From JBJXGV01 sp046160485 (GTDB taxonomy: Bacteria > Orphanbacterota > Orphanbacteria > JBJXGV01): a stretch of 64,000 nucleotides of DNA. How positions within the stretch are numbered: the first letter of the stretch is position 1; the number at the start of each line of letters is the position of its first letter. Both the position numbers and the translations under genes were made by a program. This document shows positions 1 to 7,997 of the stretch, piece after piece. The DNA lies in the NCBI GenBank assembly GCA_046160485.1, contig JBJXGV010000028.1, positions 310,001 through 374,000 on the forward strand. Reading direction: 5' to 3'. The notes beneath the pieces are model-generated. The model was not told the origin of the DNA and did not search any database. It saw nothing but the letters and a program-made list of their open reading frames with translations.

Positions 1-1204
1 CGAGCGACCGCGCGCGACCCGACACGGCGCGCTGATTCGCCGCGAGCGCGACGACGGCGAGTGCGATCGCCGCGGCAAGAGCGATCGCGGCGCGCCGGCG
101 CGGTCGTGGCTGCGTTGGGCGAGCAAGCGGCATCCGTGCGTCCGCGGTCGTGAGCGTCGCCGATCGCGCCGGTTGCGCCGCCAGCCCACTGGAATGAAGG
201 GCTGCGGCGAGAGCCGCCTCCATCTCGCCGGCGCTCGCGAAGCGCTCGCGCGGGTCGCGTGCCAGCGCGCGTTCCACGACGCGAACGAACGCCGACGGCA
301 GATCCGAGCGTACGTCGCGCAGCGGCACGCGCTCGCCGCGAGCATGGCGTTCGACGAGTTCGTCGATCGTCCCCGCGGGTACCGGGTATCGCCCGCTCAC
401 GAGACGGTAGAGCAGAACTCCCAGCGCGTAGAGATCGACAGCCGGCGTCGCCGCTTCGCCGAGGAGCGCCTCCGGCGAAAGCGAGAGCGGCGTGCCGGTC
501 ACGAATGGCGCATCGCCGGGCGCTCCCGCACGCAGCGTGTCGCGTCCCGACCCGAAATCAAGAAGGATGATCGCGCCACCTTCCTCGCGCATGACGTTCG
601 TCGCCTTCACATCGCCATGGACGAGGCCGGCCCCGTGCACCGCGGCGAGCGCGCGGCAGAGGTCGAGCCCGACGAGCGCGGCCTCCTCGGAACCGAGCGG
701 GCCGTCGCTCTCGAGCCGTTGCTCGAGCGTCCGCCCGCGCACCAAATCGCACCAGAGTCCGACGACGCCGTCCTGAACGTCCGCGCCGTGAACGCGCACG
801 ACATTCGGGTGGCGCACGCGCGCAAGCCGCCGCGCTTCGTCGAGGTATCGCCGCGTGGCGCTCGCGTCGGCGTCGCGGTCGCGCGGGGCGCCCGTCGCGC
901 CGCGAAGATTGCGCAGCTTCAGCGCGACTTCGCGGTCGAGCACCGTGTCGAGCGCGCGATAGACCGTCCCGTAACTCCCCTCTCCGATCTTTTCCACCGC
1001 GCGCAGATGGCCCCACACGAGAAGCGGCACGACCTGCGTGGTTTCCGCCGTGGCGCGGTGCGCGGCAGCGATGCGTGCGATGACTTGCAAACTTCCGAGA
1101 CGCGAGGCCATCTCGGGCGAAGCCCCTTCCTCTTCGCGCCAATCGACCGGCGTCGCGTCTGCGACAGACTCCGCGATGCGATCGAGCTGTTTTTCGCTGC
1201 TCAC
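1..1204 (-). CDS. Ser/Thr protein kinase with C-terminal membrane anchor (partial, cut by window edge)
   Basis: A GTG start at 1204 is preceded by GGAGG nine bases upstream and opens a frame that runs without a stop off the left edge, so the C-terminus is missing (about 401 codons seen). The product has a Gly-rich loop (GEGSYGTVY, near residue 73), the ATP-binding Lys in VALKL (residue 96), a catalytic loop HGDVKATN (196-203) and DFG (216-218). The usual HRD Arg is Gly and the APE motif reads SPE. A hydrophobic stretch near residues 373-393 follows the kinase domain and suggests a membrane anchor with an exported C-terminal region. An N-terminal extension of about 70 residues precedes the kinase. 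Clearly a Hanks-type kinase; its substrates are unknown. Confidence 0.9.
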   Translation of the reverse strand, partial: MSSEKQLDRIAESVADATPVDWREEEGASPEMASRLGSLQVIARIAAAHRATAETTQVVPLLVWGHLRAVEKIGEGSYGTVYRALDTVLDREVALKLRNLRGATGAPRDRDADASATRRYLDEARRLARVRHPNVVRVHGADVQDGVVGLWCDLVRGRTLEQRLESDGPLGSEEAALVGLDLCRALAAVHGAGLVHGDVKATNVMREEGGAIILLDFGSGRDTLRAGAPGDAPFVTGTPLSLSPEALLGEAATPAVDLYALGVLLYRLVSGRYPVPAGTIDELVERHARGERVPLRDVRSDLPSAFVRVVERALARDPRERFASAGEMEAALAAALHSSGLAAQPARSATLTTADARMPLARPTQPRPRRRAAIALAAAIALAVVALAANQRAVSGRARSL

Positions 1205-1516
1205 CCTTCGTCACCTCCGCTGAACAGTTTCCGTGCCCCCAGACTCGTCGATTGTATAACGCGCGCCGAACGAGCTTCCGCACAACTTTCCTCGCCGTGA
1301 ATCGAGAACGCGATGTGCGATTCCGCACCGAGGCGGCGTTTCTCTCATCGAAGAACGGCGCGCCGCGTCGCGGTGCGTCAGAATCGCGCGGGCCGGTGCC
1401 GCGAACGGAGTCCGTGAACCCGTGGGGGCGTTCCGGCTTCGCCGCGCACCGGCTTCGTTGCGTTCGCGCGGCAGGATTCGCGCAACGCGCCGTCGCGTCG
1501 CTCGCGCGAACCCGCC
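1205..1516. other. Intergenic region, no gene seen
   Basis: This 312-base gap separates the comEC stop from the kinase start. I see no convincing coding frame. On the minus strand a TACAAT (complement of 1251-1256) could be a -10 box for the kinase, but no good -35 hexamer sits 16-19 bp upstream. The rest is GC-rich sequence without strong inverted repeats or a T-tract terminator. Confidence 0.4.
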
Positions 1517-3970
1517 TTAGTGAGCGCGCGAGACCGCGGAAGCTGACGATGCGCGGGCCAGTGCGCCCGCCGCGCGAGGGACGCCATCCCACGAGTACAC
1601 AAGGTGTGCCGGCTCGACGCCGTCGAGGTGCGGGCGAACGAGAACTCGCACGCCGTCCGTCTCGATCGTGACGGCGCCGTCGCGATCCGTGCGGTAGACC
1701 ATCGCGCCGGCGCGCGACAGGCGTGCGAGCGTCTCCTCGTGCGGATGCCGGTAGCGATTCCGCACGCCCGCGGAGATGATCGCGACCGGCGGCCGGAGCG
1801 CGGAGAGCATGCGCTCGGGCGAGGAGCCTCGGCTGCCGTGATGCGCGACCTTTAGGATCGCGCCGCGCGGCACGTCGAGCGTCATCTCTTCGGCTGCCGC
1901 CAGATCCCCCGTCAGCAGCACGTGAACGCGCCCGAGCGAAACATCGAGCGCGACTGAGCGGTCGTTGCCGTTCGCGTCCGGTTCGGAAACGGGACTCTCC
2001 GCGTGAGGATGGAGCGTGCGCGCGGTGACGCCGCCCCCGAGCAGTAGCCTGTCCCCCGTGCGCAGCGAATCGACGTCGATGCCCGCAGCGGCGGCCGCCT
2101 CGCGCATCTCGGCATGGATGCGCGATCGCGGCGGCGCGCTCGGGTCGGGCTCGAAGACGCGGCGAACGTCGAGGCGCCGCGCGACGGTGACCCCGCCGCC
2201 GCAATGATCCGCGTCGCCGTGAGAGAAAATCGCCGCGTCGAGAGCGCGCGCGCCGCCGTGGCGAAGCGCCGGAACGACGACGCGAGCGCCCATATCCGAG
2301 CGCGACCAGCGAGGGCCGGCGTCGACGAGCAGATTCGAGCGATGGGTCGAGATCGCGATCGCGTCCCCCTGCCCGACGTCGAGCACCGTGACGGCGAGCG
2401 GTGCGCGGGCCGGCATCGCGCACGCGATCATCGCGAGGAATGGCGCCGCAGCGAGCCGCCCCAGCGCCGCCGAGCGGCGCGGCGCGAAGAGGACCGCGCA
2501 CACGAATGTGTAGAGCGCCGCGCAGGGAAGCCAAGCATCCGGCACGAGAGCCGGCGGCGGCAGGTGCGATGCGAGGAGGTGGACCAAGTGCACATCCAAA
2601 CGCGTTACGAGGGTCGTCAGCGCCGCGAGGTCGCGATGAAACTCCGGCAGGCGCAAGAGCGCCCACGGCACAAGCGACGCGGTGAGCGTCGTCACGTGGA
2701 GCGCAAGCAATAGCCCCGTGAGCGGGACGAGAATCGGATTCGTGATGAGCCCCGTCACGGGGATCGCGCCGAAGAGCGCGGCCTCGAGCGGAGCAAGCGG
2801 CAGCGTCGCGGAAAGCGTCACGAGCACGAGATCGGCGACAACGCGCGCGGAACCTTTCGCGTCGGGTGCGATGCGCTCCCGCAGACGCGGGTAGAGAAAG
2901 ATGATCCCCGCCGTCGCCCCGTAGGAAAGAAGAAGCCCCGCGTCCCAAAGATCCTCGGGACGAAACAGAAGCAGAAGCGTGAGCGATACGCCGAGTGCGT
3001 TGGCGGCGTCGAGGCGGCGCCGAAGCGGAACGGCGCCGAGCACGATCGCGAAGACCAAACCCGCGCGCGCGACGGAGGCCGGCGCCCCCGTGATGAGAAC
3101 GTACGTCCCGATCAGCGCGAGGCTCGCGGGGAGGCGAATGATGCGGCCGACTCGCAGGAACGCGAGGCCGCGCTCCACGAAGAGCGCGACGAGCGACACG
3201 TGTTCTCCCGAGAGCGCAAGAAGGTGCGCGCCGCCGGCGTCGCGAAAGTCGAATCCGAGATCGGGGTCGAGATGCGACCGGTCGCCGAGGAAAAGCGCGT
3301 GGGCAAACGCGGCGGCGCTCGAATCGTAGATCGCTTCGTGCCGCGCAATGATGCCGTCGCGCCATTCGCGGAGCACGCGTTCGACGCGCCACGCGGCGCC
3401 TTCCGGCTCGCGCCCGACCTCGAGCGCCGTCGCGTCGATGCGCGCGACGAGCCGGTCGCGCCGAGCAAGCCGCCGCGCGTCCCACAGTCCGGGATTGCGC
3501 GCCGGGGCAATCGTTTCGAGCCGTCCGCGCACGTGCACGCGCGCGCCGAGAGGAGGGATCGAGTCGGCGCCCCCGACCTCCACGCGGCCGTGAAGCGCGC
3601 GCGCATCGCGCAGCACATCATCCCCCGCCGCCGCGTCACGCGACGCGGGCCAGACTCTCTCGCGGCGCACGTCGTCACACGTGAAGGAGTACGTCCGGCG
3701 CGCCACAACGCGCCCGCTCCAGAGGGAATCCGCGTGAAACGTAGACGTGTCGTCGAACGGCCTCGGCGCATCGTCCGCGCCGCGCAAGAGTCCGAGCATG
3801 GCGGCGACGGCGATTCCGGTAGCGCGATACGGAAGCAAAAGCGGCGTTATCGGTAGACCGGCCGCCCCGATCACCGCCACACCCCCGGCCGGCATGCCGA
3901 ACGTACCGCCTACCCAGATTCCAGCGGCGAACGGAAGCGCGAATGCGAGCGCGGGGCGGCGAGCGAACAC
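1517..3970 (-). CDS. comEC: ComEC/Rec2 family DNA-uptake channel
   Basis: 817 residues with the three-part ComEC layout: an N-terminal hydrophobic region and soluble OB-like segment (about 1-220), a polytopic Competence domain (about 220-500) containing the typical LALSGEHVSLV segment, and a C-terminal metallo-beta-lactamase-like domain (about 540-800). The last carries VGQGDAIAI, SHGDADHCGG (HxHxDH-type metal site) and AHHGS. ComEC forms the inner-membrane channel for transforming DNA, and the nuclease-like domain is thought to degrade one strand. The start is GTG with no clear ribosome site, 27 bases after the upstream glycosylase stop. It sits in the same minus-strand run as queD, the rhomboid, the SDR and the glycosylase. 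Confidence 0.93.
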   Translation of the reverse strand: MFARRPALAFALPFAAGIWVGGTFGMPAGGVAVIGAAGLPITPLLLPYRATGIAVAAMLGLLRGADDAPRPFDDTSTFHADSLWSGRVVARRTYSFTCDDVRRERVWPASRDAAAGDDVLRDARALHGRVEVGGADSIPPLGARVHVRGRLETIAPARNPGLWDARRLARRDRLVARIDATALEVGREPEGAAWRVERVLREWRDGIIARHEAIYDSSAAAFAHALFLGDRSHLDPDLGFDFRDAGGAHLLALSGEHVSLVALFVERGLAFLRVGRIIRLPASLALIGTYVLITGAPASVARAGLVFAIVLGAVPLRRRLDAANALGVSLTLLLLFRPEDLWDAGLLLSYGATAGIIFLYPRLRERIAPDAKGSARVVADLVLVTLSATLPLAPLEAALFGAIPVTGLITNPILVPLTGLLLALHVTTLTASLVPWALLRLPEFHRDLAALTTLVTRLDVHLVHLLASHLPPPALVPDAWLPCAALYTFVCAVLFAPRRSAALGRLAAAPFLAMIACAMPARAPLAVTVLDVGQGDAIAISTHRSNLLVDAGPRWSRSDMGARVVVPALRHGGARALDAAIFSHGDADHCGGGVTVARRLDVRRVFEPDPSAPPRSRIHAEMREAAAAAGIDVDSLRTGDRLLLGGGVTARTLHPHAESPVSEPDANGNDRSVALDVSLGRVHVLLTGDLAAAEEMTLDVPRGAILKVAHHGSRGSSPERMLSALRPPVAIISAGVRNRYRHPHEETLARLSRAGAMVYRTDRDGAVTIETDGVRVLVRPHLDGVEPAHLVYSWDGVPRAAGALARASSASAVSRAH

Positions 3971-3997
3971 GCGTCCGCACGCGCAAACGGTGTGCCG

Positions 3998-4684
3998 CTA
4001 GCGCGCGCCTTCCGGCGGCAAGAGCGCTTGCAGCGGACAACCGTCGCAGCGCGGCGTCGTTCCGCAGAAGTGATGCCCCGCGGCGACGATCTGCGCGTGA
4101 AAATCATTCCAGAGGCCCAGGTCGCGCGGCAATCGTTCCTCGAAGTAGGCGCGGATCGACTCGTAGGTCTCGCCGGGCGGAATCAACCGGTGACGCTCGA
4201 CGACGCGCCGTGTATACGCGTCGACAACGAACACAGGCACCTCGAGCGCGTACAGCAGGATCGAGTCCGCGGTCTCAGGACCGATCCCTTTCACCGAGAG
4301 GAGCGCCTCGCGCAGACGCGTAGGCTCGTGCCGCGCAAGCGCGCTCAGGCTTCCCGCCGCGTGCGCATCGAGGAAGCGCACGAACGCCTTGAGGCGCTCC
4401 GCCTTCTGGTTGAAGTAGCCGGACGGCCGCACGAGGCGCGCGAGTTCCGCCGTCTCGATGCGACGAATCCCGGCGACGCTTAAGACACGCGCCGCGCGAA
4501 GGTTCGCGATCGCGTGCTCGACGTTTCGCCAGGCCGTGTTCTGCGTGAGGATCGCGCCGACGACAATCTCGAATCGCGTGCGCGCGGGCCACCAGTTGCG
4601 GTGGCCGAAGTGCGCGCGCAGTCGCGCGTAGAGATCGAGAAGTTCGCGATCGTGCGCCAGAGCCGTGCCGGCGCCTCTCCTCAC
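3998..4684 (-). CDS. HhH-GPD base-excision DNA glycosylase, MagIII-like / endonuclease III-related
   Basis: 228 residues. The start is a GTG at 4684 that overlaps the SDR stop (GTGA), which fixes the N-terminus well inside the longer open frame. The fold is EndoIII-like: an early QNTAW segment, then the helix-hairpin-helix VKGIGPETAD and catalytic Asp in VFVVDAYTRR. The Lys that gives EndoIII its lyase activity (GRKTA) is Glu here (GPETA), so a monofunctional glycosylase, as in MagIII 3-methyladenine glycosylases, is more likely. The C-terminus has three cluster-type cysteines (C-x6-C-x2-C), but the protein ends without the fourth. Specificity cannot be read from sequence. Confidence 0.85.
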   Translation of the reverse strand: MRRGAGTALAHDRELLDLYARLRAHFGHRNWWPARTRFEIVVGAILTQNTAWRNVEHAIANLRAARVLSVAGIRRIETAELARLVRPSGYFNQKAERLKAFVRFLDAHAAGSLSALARHEPTRLREALLSVKGIGPETADSILLYALEVPVFVVDAYTRRVVERHRLIPPGETYESIRAYFEERLPRDLGLWNDFHAQIVAAGHHFCGTTPRCDGCPLQALLPPEGAR

Positions 4685-5472
4685 AACAACCCGCGCGTGC
4701 GCCCGCCGTCGACCTGCAACACGACACCTGTGACGAAGCTCGCGCGTTCCGACGCGAGGAACGCGACCACGTCGCCAATCTCGGACGGCCGCGCAAGGCG
4801 GCCGACGGGCGTCGACGCTGCCCAACGCGCGCGCACCGCCTCCTCGGAAATCCCTTCGCTTGCGGAAATCCGTTCCGAGAGTTCCGATAGCCGCTCCGTC
4901 TCCGTGTAGCCGGGGCACACGGTCGTCACGAGCACGCCGTCGCGTCCCGCTTCGTTCGCGAGCGTCTTCGAAAGACCGGCGACACCGGCGCGCATCGTGT
5001 TCGACAACAGGAGTCCGTCGATCGGCTCCTTCACCGAGATCGATGCGACATTGACAATGCGTCCCCAGCGCGCCGCGCGCATCGCAGGGAGGAATGCACG
5101 AGCCAGCCGCGCGACGGACTGGAGCGTGAGAGCGAAAGCCTCCTCCCACGCCGCGTCCGTCACCTCGTCGAACGCGCCCGGAGGAGGACCGCCCGCATTC
5201 GTCACGAGGATCTGCGCGGGCCCGAGAATCTCGCGAGCGCGCGCCTCGATCGCAATCGCCGCGCCCGCATCGCGGACATCCGCCGCGATCGCGAGCGACT
5301 CGGCCCCGGTCTCGGATGTAATGCGCGCAGCCGCGGCGCGCACGCGCTCGTCGCTCCGCGCCACGATCGCTACGCGGCATCCCTCCCGCGCCAACGCGAG
5401 CGCCGCCGCAAAACCGATCCCTGCACTCGCGCCGCACACGACGGCGACACGATCACGAAGTCCGAGATCCAT
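4681..5472 (-). CDS. SDR-family protein (FabG-like) with altered catalytic Tyr/Lys
   Basis: 263 residues with a Rossmann fold: glycine-rich GASAGIG near residue 14, the NAG motif (NAGG) and a C-terminal VDGG, as in 3-oxoacyl-ACP reductase-like proteins. The catalytic YxxxK is replaced: the Tyr position is Ser157 and the Lys position is Arg161 (SNTMRAGV). A SNxxRAG version is known in a subset of FabG-like proteins, so this is a natural subfamily rather than a broken gene. The ATG is preceded by GAGGAG. It overlaps the downstream glycosylase by 4 bases and follows the rhomboid gene by 39. Substrate unknown. Confidence 0.88.
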   Translation of the reverse strand: MDLGLRDRVAVVCGASAGIGFAAALALAREGCRVAIVARSDERVRAAAARITSETGAESLAIAADVRDAGAAIAIEARAREILGPAQILVTNAGGPPPGAFDEVTDAAWEEAFALTLQSVARLARAFLPAMRAARWGRIVNVASISVKEPIDGLLLSNTMRAGVAGLSKTLANEAGRDGVLVTTVCPGYTETERLSELSERISASEGISEEAVRARWAASTPVGRLARPSEIGDVVAFLASERASFVTGVVLQVDGGRTRGLL

Positions 5473-5511
5473 AATCGCTCTCCTCGAATGACGGCGGCGC
5501 GACGCCGCGAT

Positions 5512-6231
5512 CTAGTCGTCCCAATCGCGGCGTCGCGCGCGCGCCGGTTGCGCCGTCCCGGCGAGGAACGGCCAGATGAGGATCATGCCGGCAACGAAGC
5601 CGCCGATGTGTGCGAACCACGCGACGCCGCCGCGATCGGCGCCGCCGAGCGCAGGCAGCCCGTTCAGAAACTGCATAAGGAACCAGACGCCGAGCACAAT
5701 GACCGATGGAACCCAAAACGTGCGCGAAAAGAATCCAAGAGGAAGGAGCACCAGAACGCGCGCCTTCGGATAGAGAAGAACGTACGCGCCGAGAACGCCG
5801 GCGATCGCACCGCTCGCGCCGATCGTCGGGACGACGGAGCGCATCGACGTGGCGATGTGTCCCGCGTGCGCGCCAAGTCCGGCGAGCAGGTAGAAAATGG
5901 GGAAGCGAAAACGCCCGAGCCGGTCCTCGATGTTGTTTCCGAAAATCCAGAGGTAGAGCATGTTCCCAGCGAGGTGGAGCGGCGAACCGTGCAGGAACAT
6001 CGAGGAGAAAAGCGTGAGCACGCCGGCCGAGCGAATCCGGTCGCCGCGCGGGTCGCCCGTTGCGGTGCCGAGGATGTCAGCGGGGATTGCGCCGAAACGC
6101 TCGACGAGTTCGCGCCCCGCCTCCTCGGGAAGCAAAAACTGCACGATGTAGATCGCCACGTTGATCGCGATGAGGACGACCGTGACGAGCGGAAAGTGCC
6201 GAGTCGGGTTGTCGTCTTTGAGGGGAATCAT
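5512..6231 (-). CDS. Rhomboid-family intramembrane serine protease
   Basis: 239 residues, start ATG at 6231 overlapping the queD stop (ATGA). About six transmembrane segments are visible. The catalytic Ser140 sits in TIGASGAIAG and the catalytic His208 in AHIGGFVAG; the HxxxN-type element (HLAGNMLYLW) lies between the first segments. The length and layout match bacterial GlpG-type rhomboids of the kind found beside metabolic genes. It cleaves transmembrane substrates within the bilayer; the substrate here is unknown. The last residues are charged (RARRRDWDD) and should be cytoplasmic. Confidence 0.93.
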   Translation of the reverse strand: MIPLKDDNPTRHFPLVTVVLIAINVAIYIVQFLLPEEAGRELVERFGAIPADILGTATGDPRGDRIRSAGVLTLFSSMFLHGSPLHLAGNMLYLWIFGNNIEDRLGRFRFPIFYLLAGLGAHAGHIATSMRSVVPTIGASGAIAGVLGAYVLLYPKARVLVLLPLGFFSRTFWVPSVIVLGVWFLMQFLNGLPALGGADRGGVAWFAHIGGFVAGMILIWPFLAGTAQPARARRRDWDD

Positions 6232-6590
6232 TCGCCGCGGAAGATGCAGCGCGCCGCGCACGTCTCGTGGATCGTGATCGCCACAAGAAGCGGAAGGCGC
6301 GGCGCGAGATCGTCCCAGATGTAGCGCGCGAGGTTTTCCGACGTGGCGTTCTCGAGTCCCGCGATGTCGTTGAGGTACGTGTGATCGAGCCGTGCGCGTA
6401 GAGGCTCGAACGCCGCGGCGACTTCGGCGTAGTCCATCAGCCACCCGAGATCCGGATCGACTTCGCCGGCGATCGCCACCTCGACGCGAAAGGAATGGCC
6501 GTGTACGCGGTAGCACTTGTGCGACGCGGGCAGGCGCGGCAGACGGTGAGCCGCCTCGAATGAAAATACTTTGATGAGTTCGACGCGCAT
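6228..6590 (-). CDS. queD: 6-carboxy-5,6,7,8-tetrahydropterin synthase QueD
   Basis: 120 residues. QueD converts dihydroneopterin triphosphate to 6-carboxytetrahydropterin, the first committed step of the 7-deazaguanine (queuosine) pathway. His15, His30 and His32 form the zinc site, and Cys26 of the CxxxHGH motif is the catalytic Cys; LDH and a later IHET supply the remaining active-site residues. The ATG at 6590 is preferred over an in-frame GTG at 6614, because the GTG overlaps the predicted -10 box. The start aligns with the family's usual N-terminus. No other queuosine gene is in the window. Confidence 0.93.
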   Translation of the reverse strand: MRVELIKVFSFEAAHRLPRLPASHKCYRVHGHSFRVEVAIAGEVDPDLGWLMDYAEVAAAFEPLRARLDHTYLNDIAGLENATSENLARYIWDDLAPRLPLLVAITIHETCAARCIFRGE

Positions 6591-6604
6591 GATTTCGGCC
6601 CGAG

Positions 6605-6613
6605 AGTATAGCA
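6605..6613 (-). promoter_or_regulatory. Extended -10 promoter for the queD operon
   Basis: On the minus strand TGCTATACT gives an extended -10 (TG, one base, TATACT). No clear -35 is present, as is usual for extended -10 sites. The expected transcript start is near 6598, which leaves a leader of about 8 bases before the queD ATG. Confidence 0.55.
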
Positions 6614-6667
6614 CCGCGGCTAGACGCCTCTTGCGGCCGAACGCGCGGAGTGCCAGACTCCGCCGTC

Positions 6668-7939
6668 ATGAAACGTTGGATTCTTGGCGCCGTGATCGCC
6701 CTGGTTGTCGCGGGAATCGTCTTCGCGAATCTCAAGCGTGAGGCCGGCAAGGTCGCGACGATCCAAGCCGAGCAGGCGGCGCGCCGCAACCTCGTCACCG
6801 AGGTCACCGCGTCGGGGCGCATCCAGCCGAAGCGCGAGGTGAAGGTCAGCGCGACGCGAATGGGCCGCATCACACGCCTCGGCGTCGCCGAGGGAGACCG
6901 CGTTTCCGCGGGTGACTTCCTTGTCGAGATCGACCCCGCGCCCTACTCCTCCGCGGTCGACCGGCTTCGCGCGGGGCTCGCCGCGATGCGCGCGCAGCTC
7001 GACGTCTTCAAGGCGGAGGAAGTGCAGGCGCGCCAGGAACGCGACCGCGTCTTGCGGCTGCGCGACGGCGGCCTTGCCTCGCCCGCCGAGACGGAAAAGG
7101 CGGAGACGCTCCTCGCCGTCGCCGCGGCACGCGTCGCCGCCGCCGCGCAGCAAGTCGCCGAGGCGAAGGCGAATCTCGACAACGCCGCGCACGAACTCTC
7201 GGAGGTCACGATCAAATCCGAAACCGACGGGATCATTACTCGGCTCAACGTCGAAGCCGGCGAGACCGCGATCGTCGGAACGATGAACGTTCCGGGCACG
7301 GAGCTACTGCGCATCGCCGATCTCTCCGTGATGGAAGCCGAGGTAAAGGTCGACGAGACGGATGTCGTCGACGTCGCGCTCGGGCAGGCCGCGCGCGTTT
7401 CCATCGATTCGTATCCGGACACGACGTTTGCCGGCGTCGTCTCCGAGATCGGCAATAGCCCGATACTCGACGCAAGCGGCGCGCGCGATCAATCCGTCGA
7501 CTTCAAGGTCGTCGTCACGCTCACCGAAACGGTGCCGGGTGTGCGGCCGGGCCTCACCGCAAAGGCCGAGATCACGGTCGCGACGCGCGATTCGGTCATC
7601 GCCGTTCCGATTCAGGCGCTGACTGTTCGCCGTCCGAAGGACCTCGAAGCGAAGGCGCGCGGCGGTGCGAGCGCCTCCGCCGAAACGAACGCCAGCGACG
7701 ACCCGTCCGATCCCGCGAACGACGAGATCGAGGGTGTCTTCCTCGTCGAGAGCGGCCGCGCGAACTTCCGTGCGGTCGTGACCGGCACGTCGAGCGACAA
7801 GTACTTCGAGGTGTTGAGCGGGCTCGAACCCGGAGAAACCGTCGTCACCGGCGACTTCAAAGCGATTCGCGAATTGACGAACGGACAGCGCGTCAAAATC
7901 GAGAAGCCGGGAGCGAAGGGGAAGAAGGCGAAGTCGTGA
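6668..7939 (+). CDS. MacA/HlyD-type periplasmic adaptor of an efflux ABC system
   Basis: 423 residues from ATG 6668 (an upstream GTG at 6650 is in frame but would only lengthen the N-terminus). One membrane helix at residues 3-20 is followed by a lipoyl-like half (EVTASGRIQPKREVKVS), a long alanine-rich coiled coil (about 95-180), the second lipoyl half and a beta-barrel domain. Family members bridge an inner-membrane transporter and an outer-membrane channel. It lies 58 bases upstream of two MacB-type permeases. A low-complexity segment near residues 330-355 is an insertion or linker. Confidence 0.9.
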   Translation: MKRWILGAVIALVVAGIVFANLKREAGKVATIQAEQAARRNLVTEVTASGRIQPKREVKVSATRMGRITRLGVAEGDRVSAGDFLVEIDPAPYSSAVDRLRAGLAAMRAQLDVFKAEEVQARQERDRVLRLRDGGLASPAETEKAETLLAVAAARVAAAAQQVAEAKANLDNAAHELSEVTIKSETDGIITRLNVEAGETAIVGTMNVPGTELLRIADLSVMEAEVKVDETDVVDVALGQAARVSIDSYPDTTFAGVVSEIGNSPILDASGARDQSVDFKVVVTLTETVPGVRPGLTAKAEITVATRDSVIAVPIQALTVRRPKDLEAKARGGASASAETNASDDPSDPANDEIEGVFLVESGRANFRAVVTGTSSDKYFEVLSGLEPGETVVTGDFKAIRELTNGQRVKIEKPGAKGKKAKS

Positions 7940-7997
7940 CGCCCGGCCGGACGCGAACGCACCGCGACCGCGCGGCCTAGTCCGAGTCGAGCGCGCC

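Noticed and set aside
558..3485. Long minus-strand frame of 975 codons over comEC and the kinase
   Set aside because: It is out of phase with both real genes, extremely Arg-rich and has no family motifs. It is a shadow of GC-rich codon use.
6591..6614. GTG at 6614 as queD start
   Set aside because: It lies in the extended -10 box, upstream of the expected transcript start. The ATG at 6590 matches the family.
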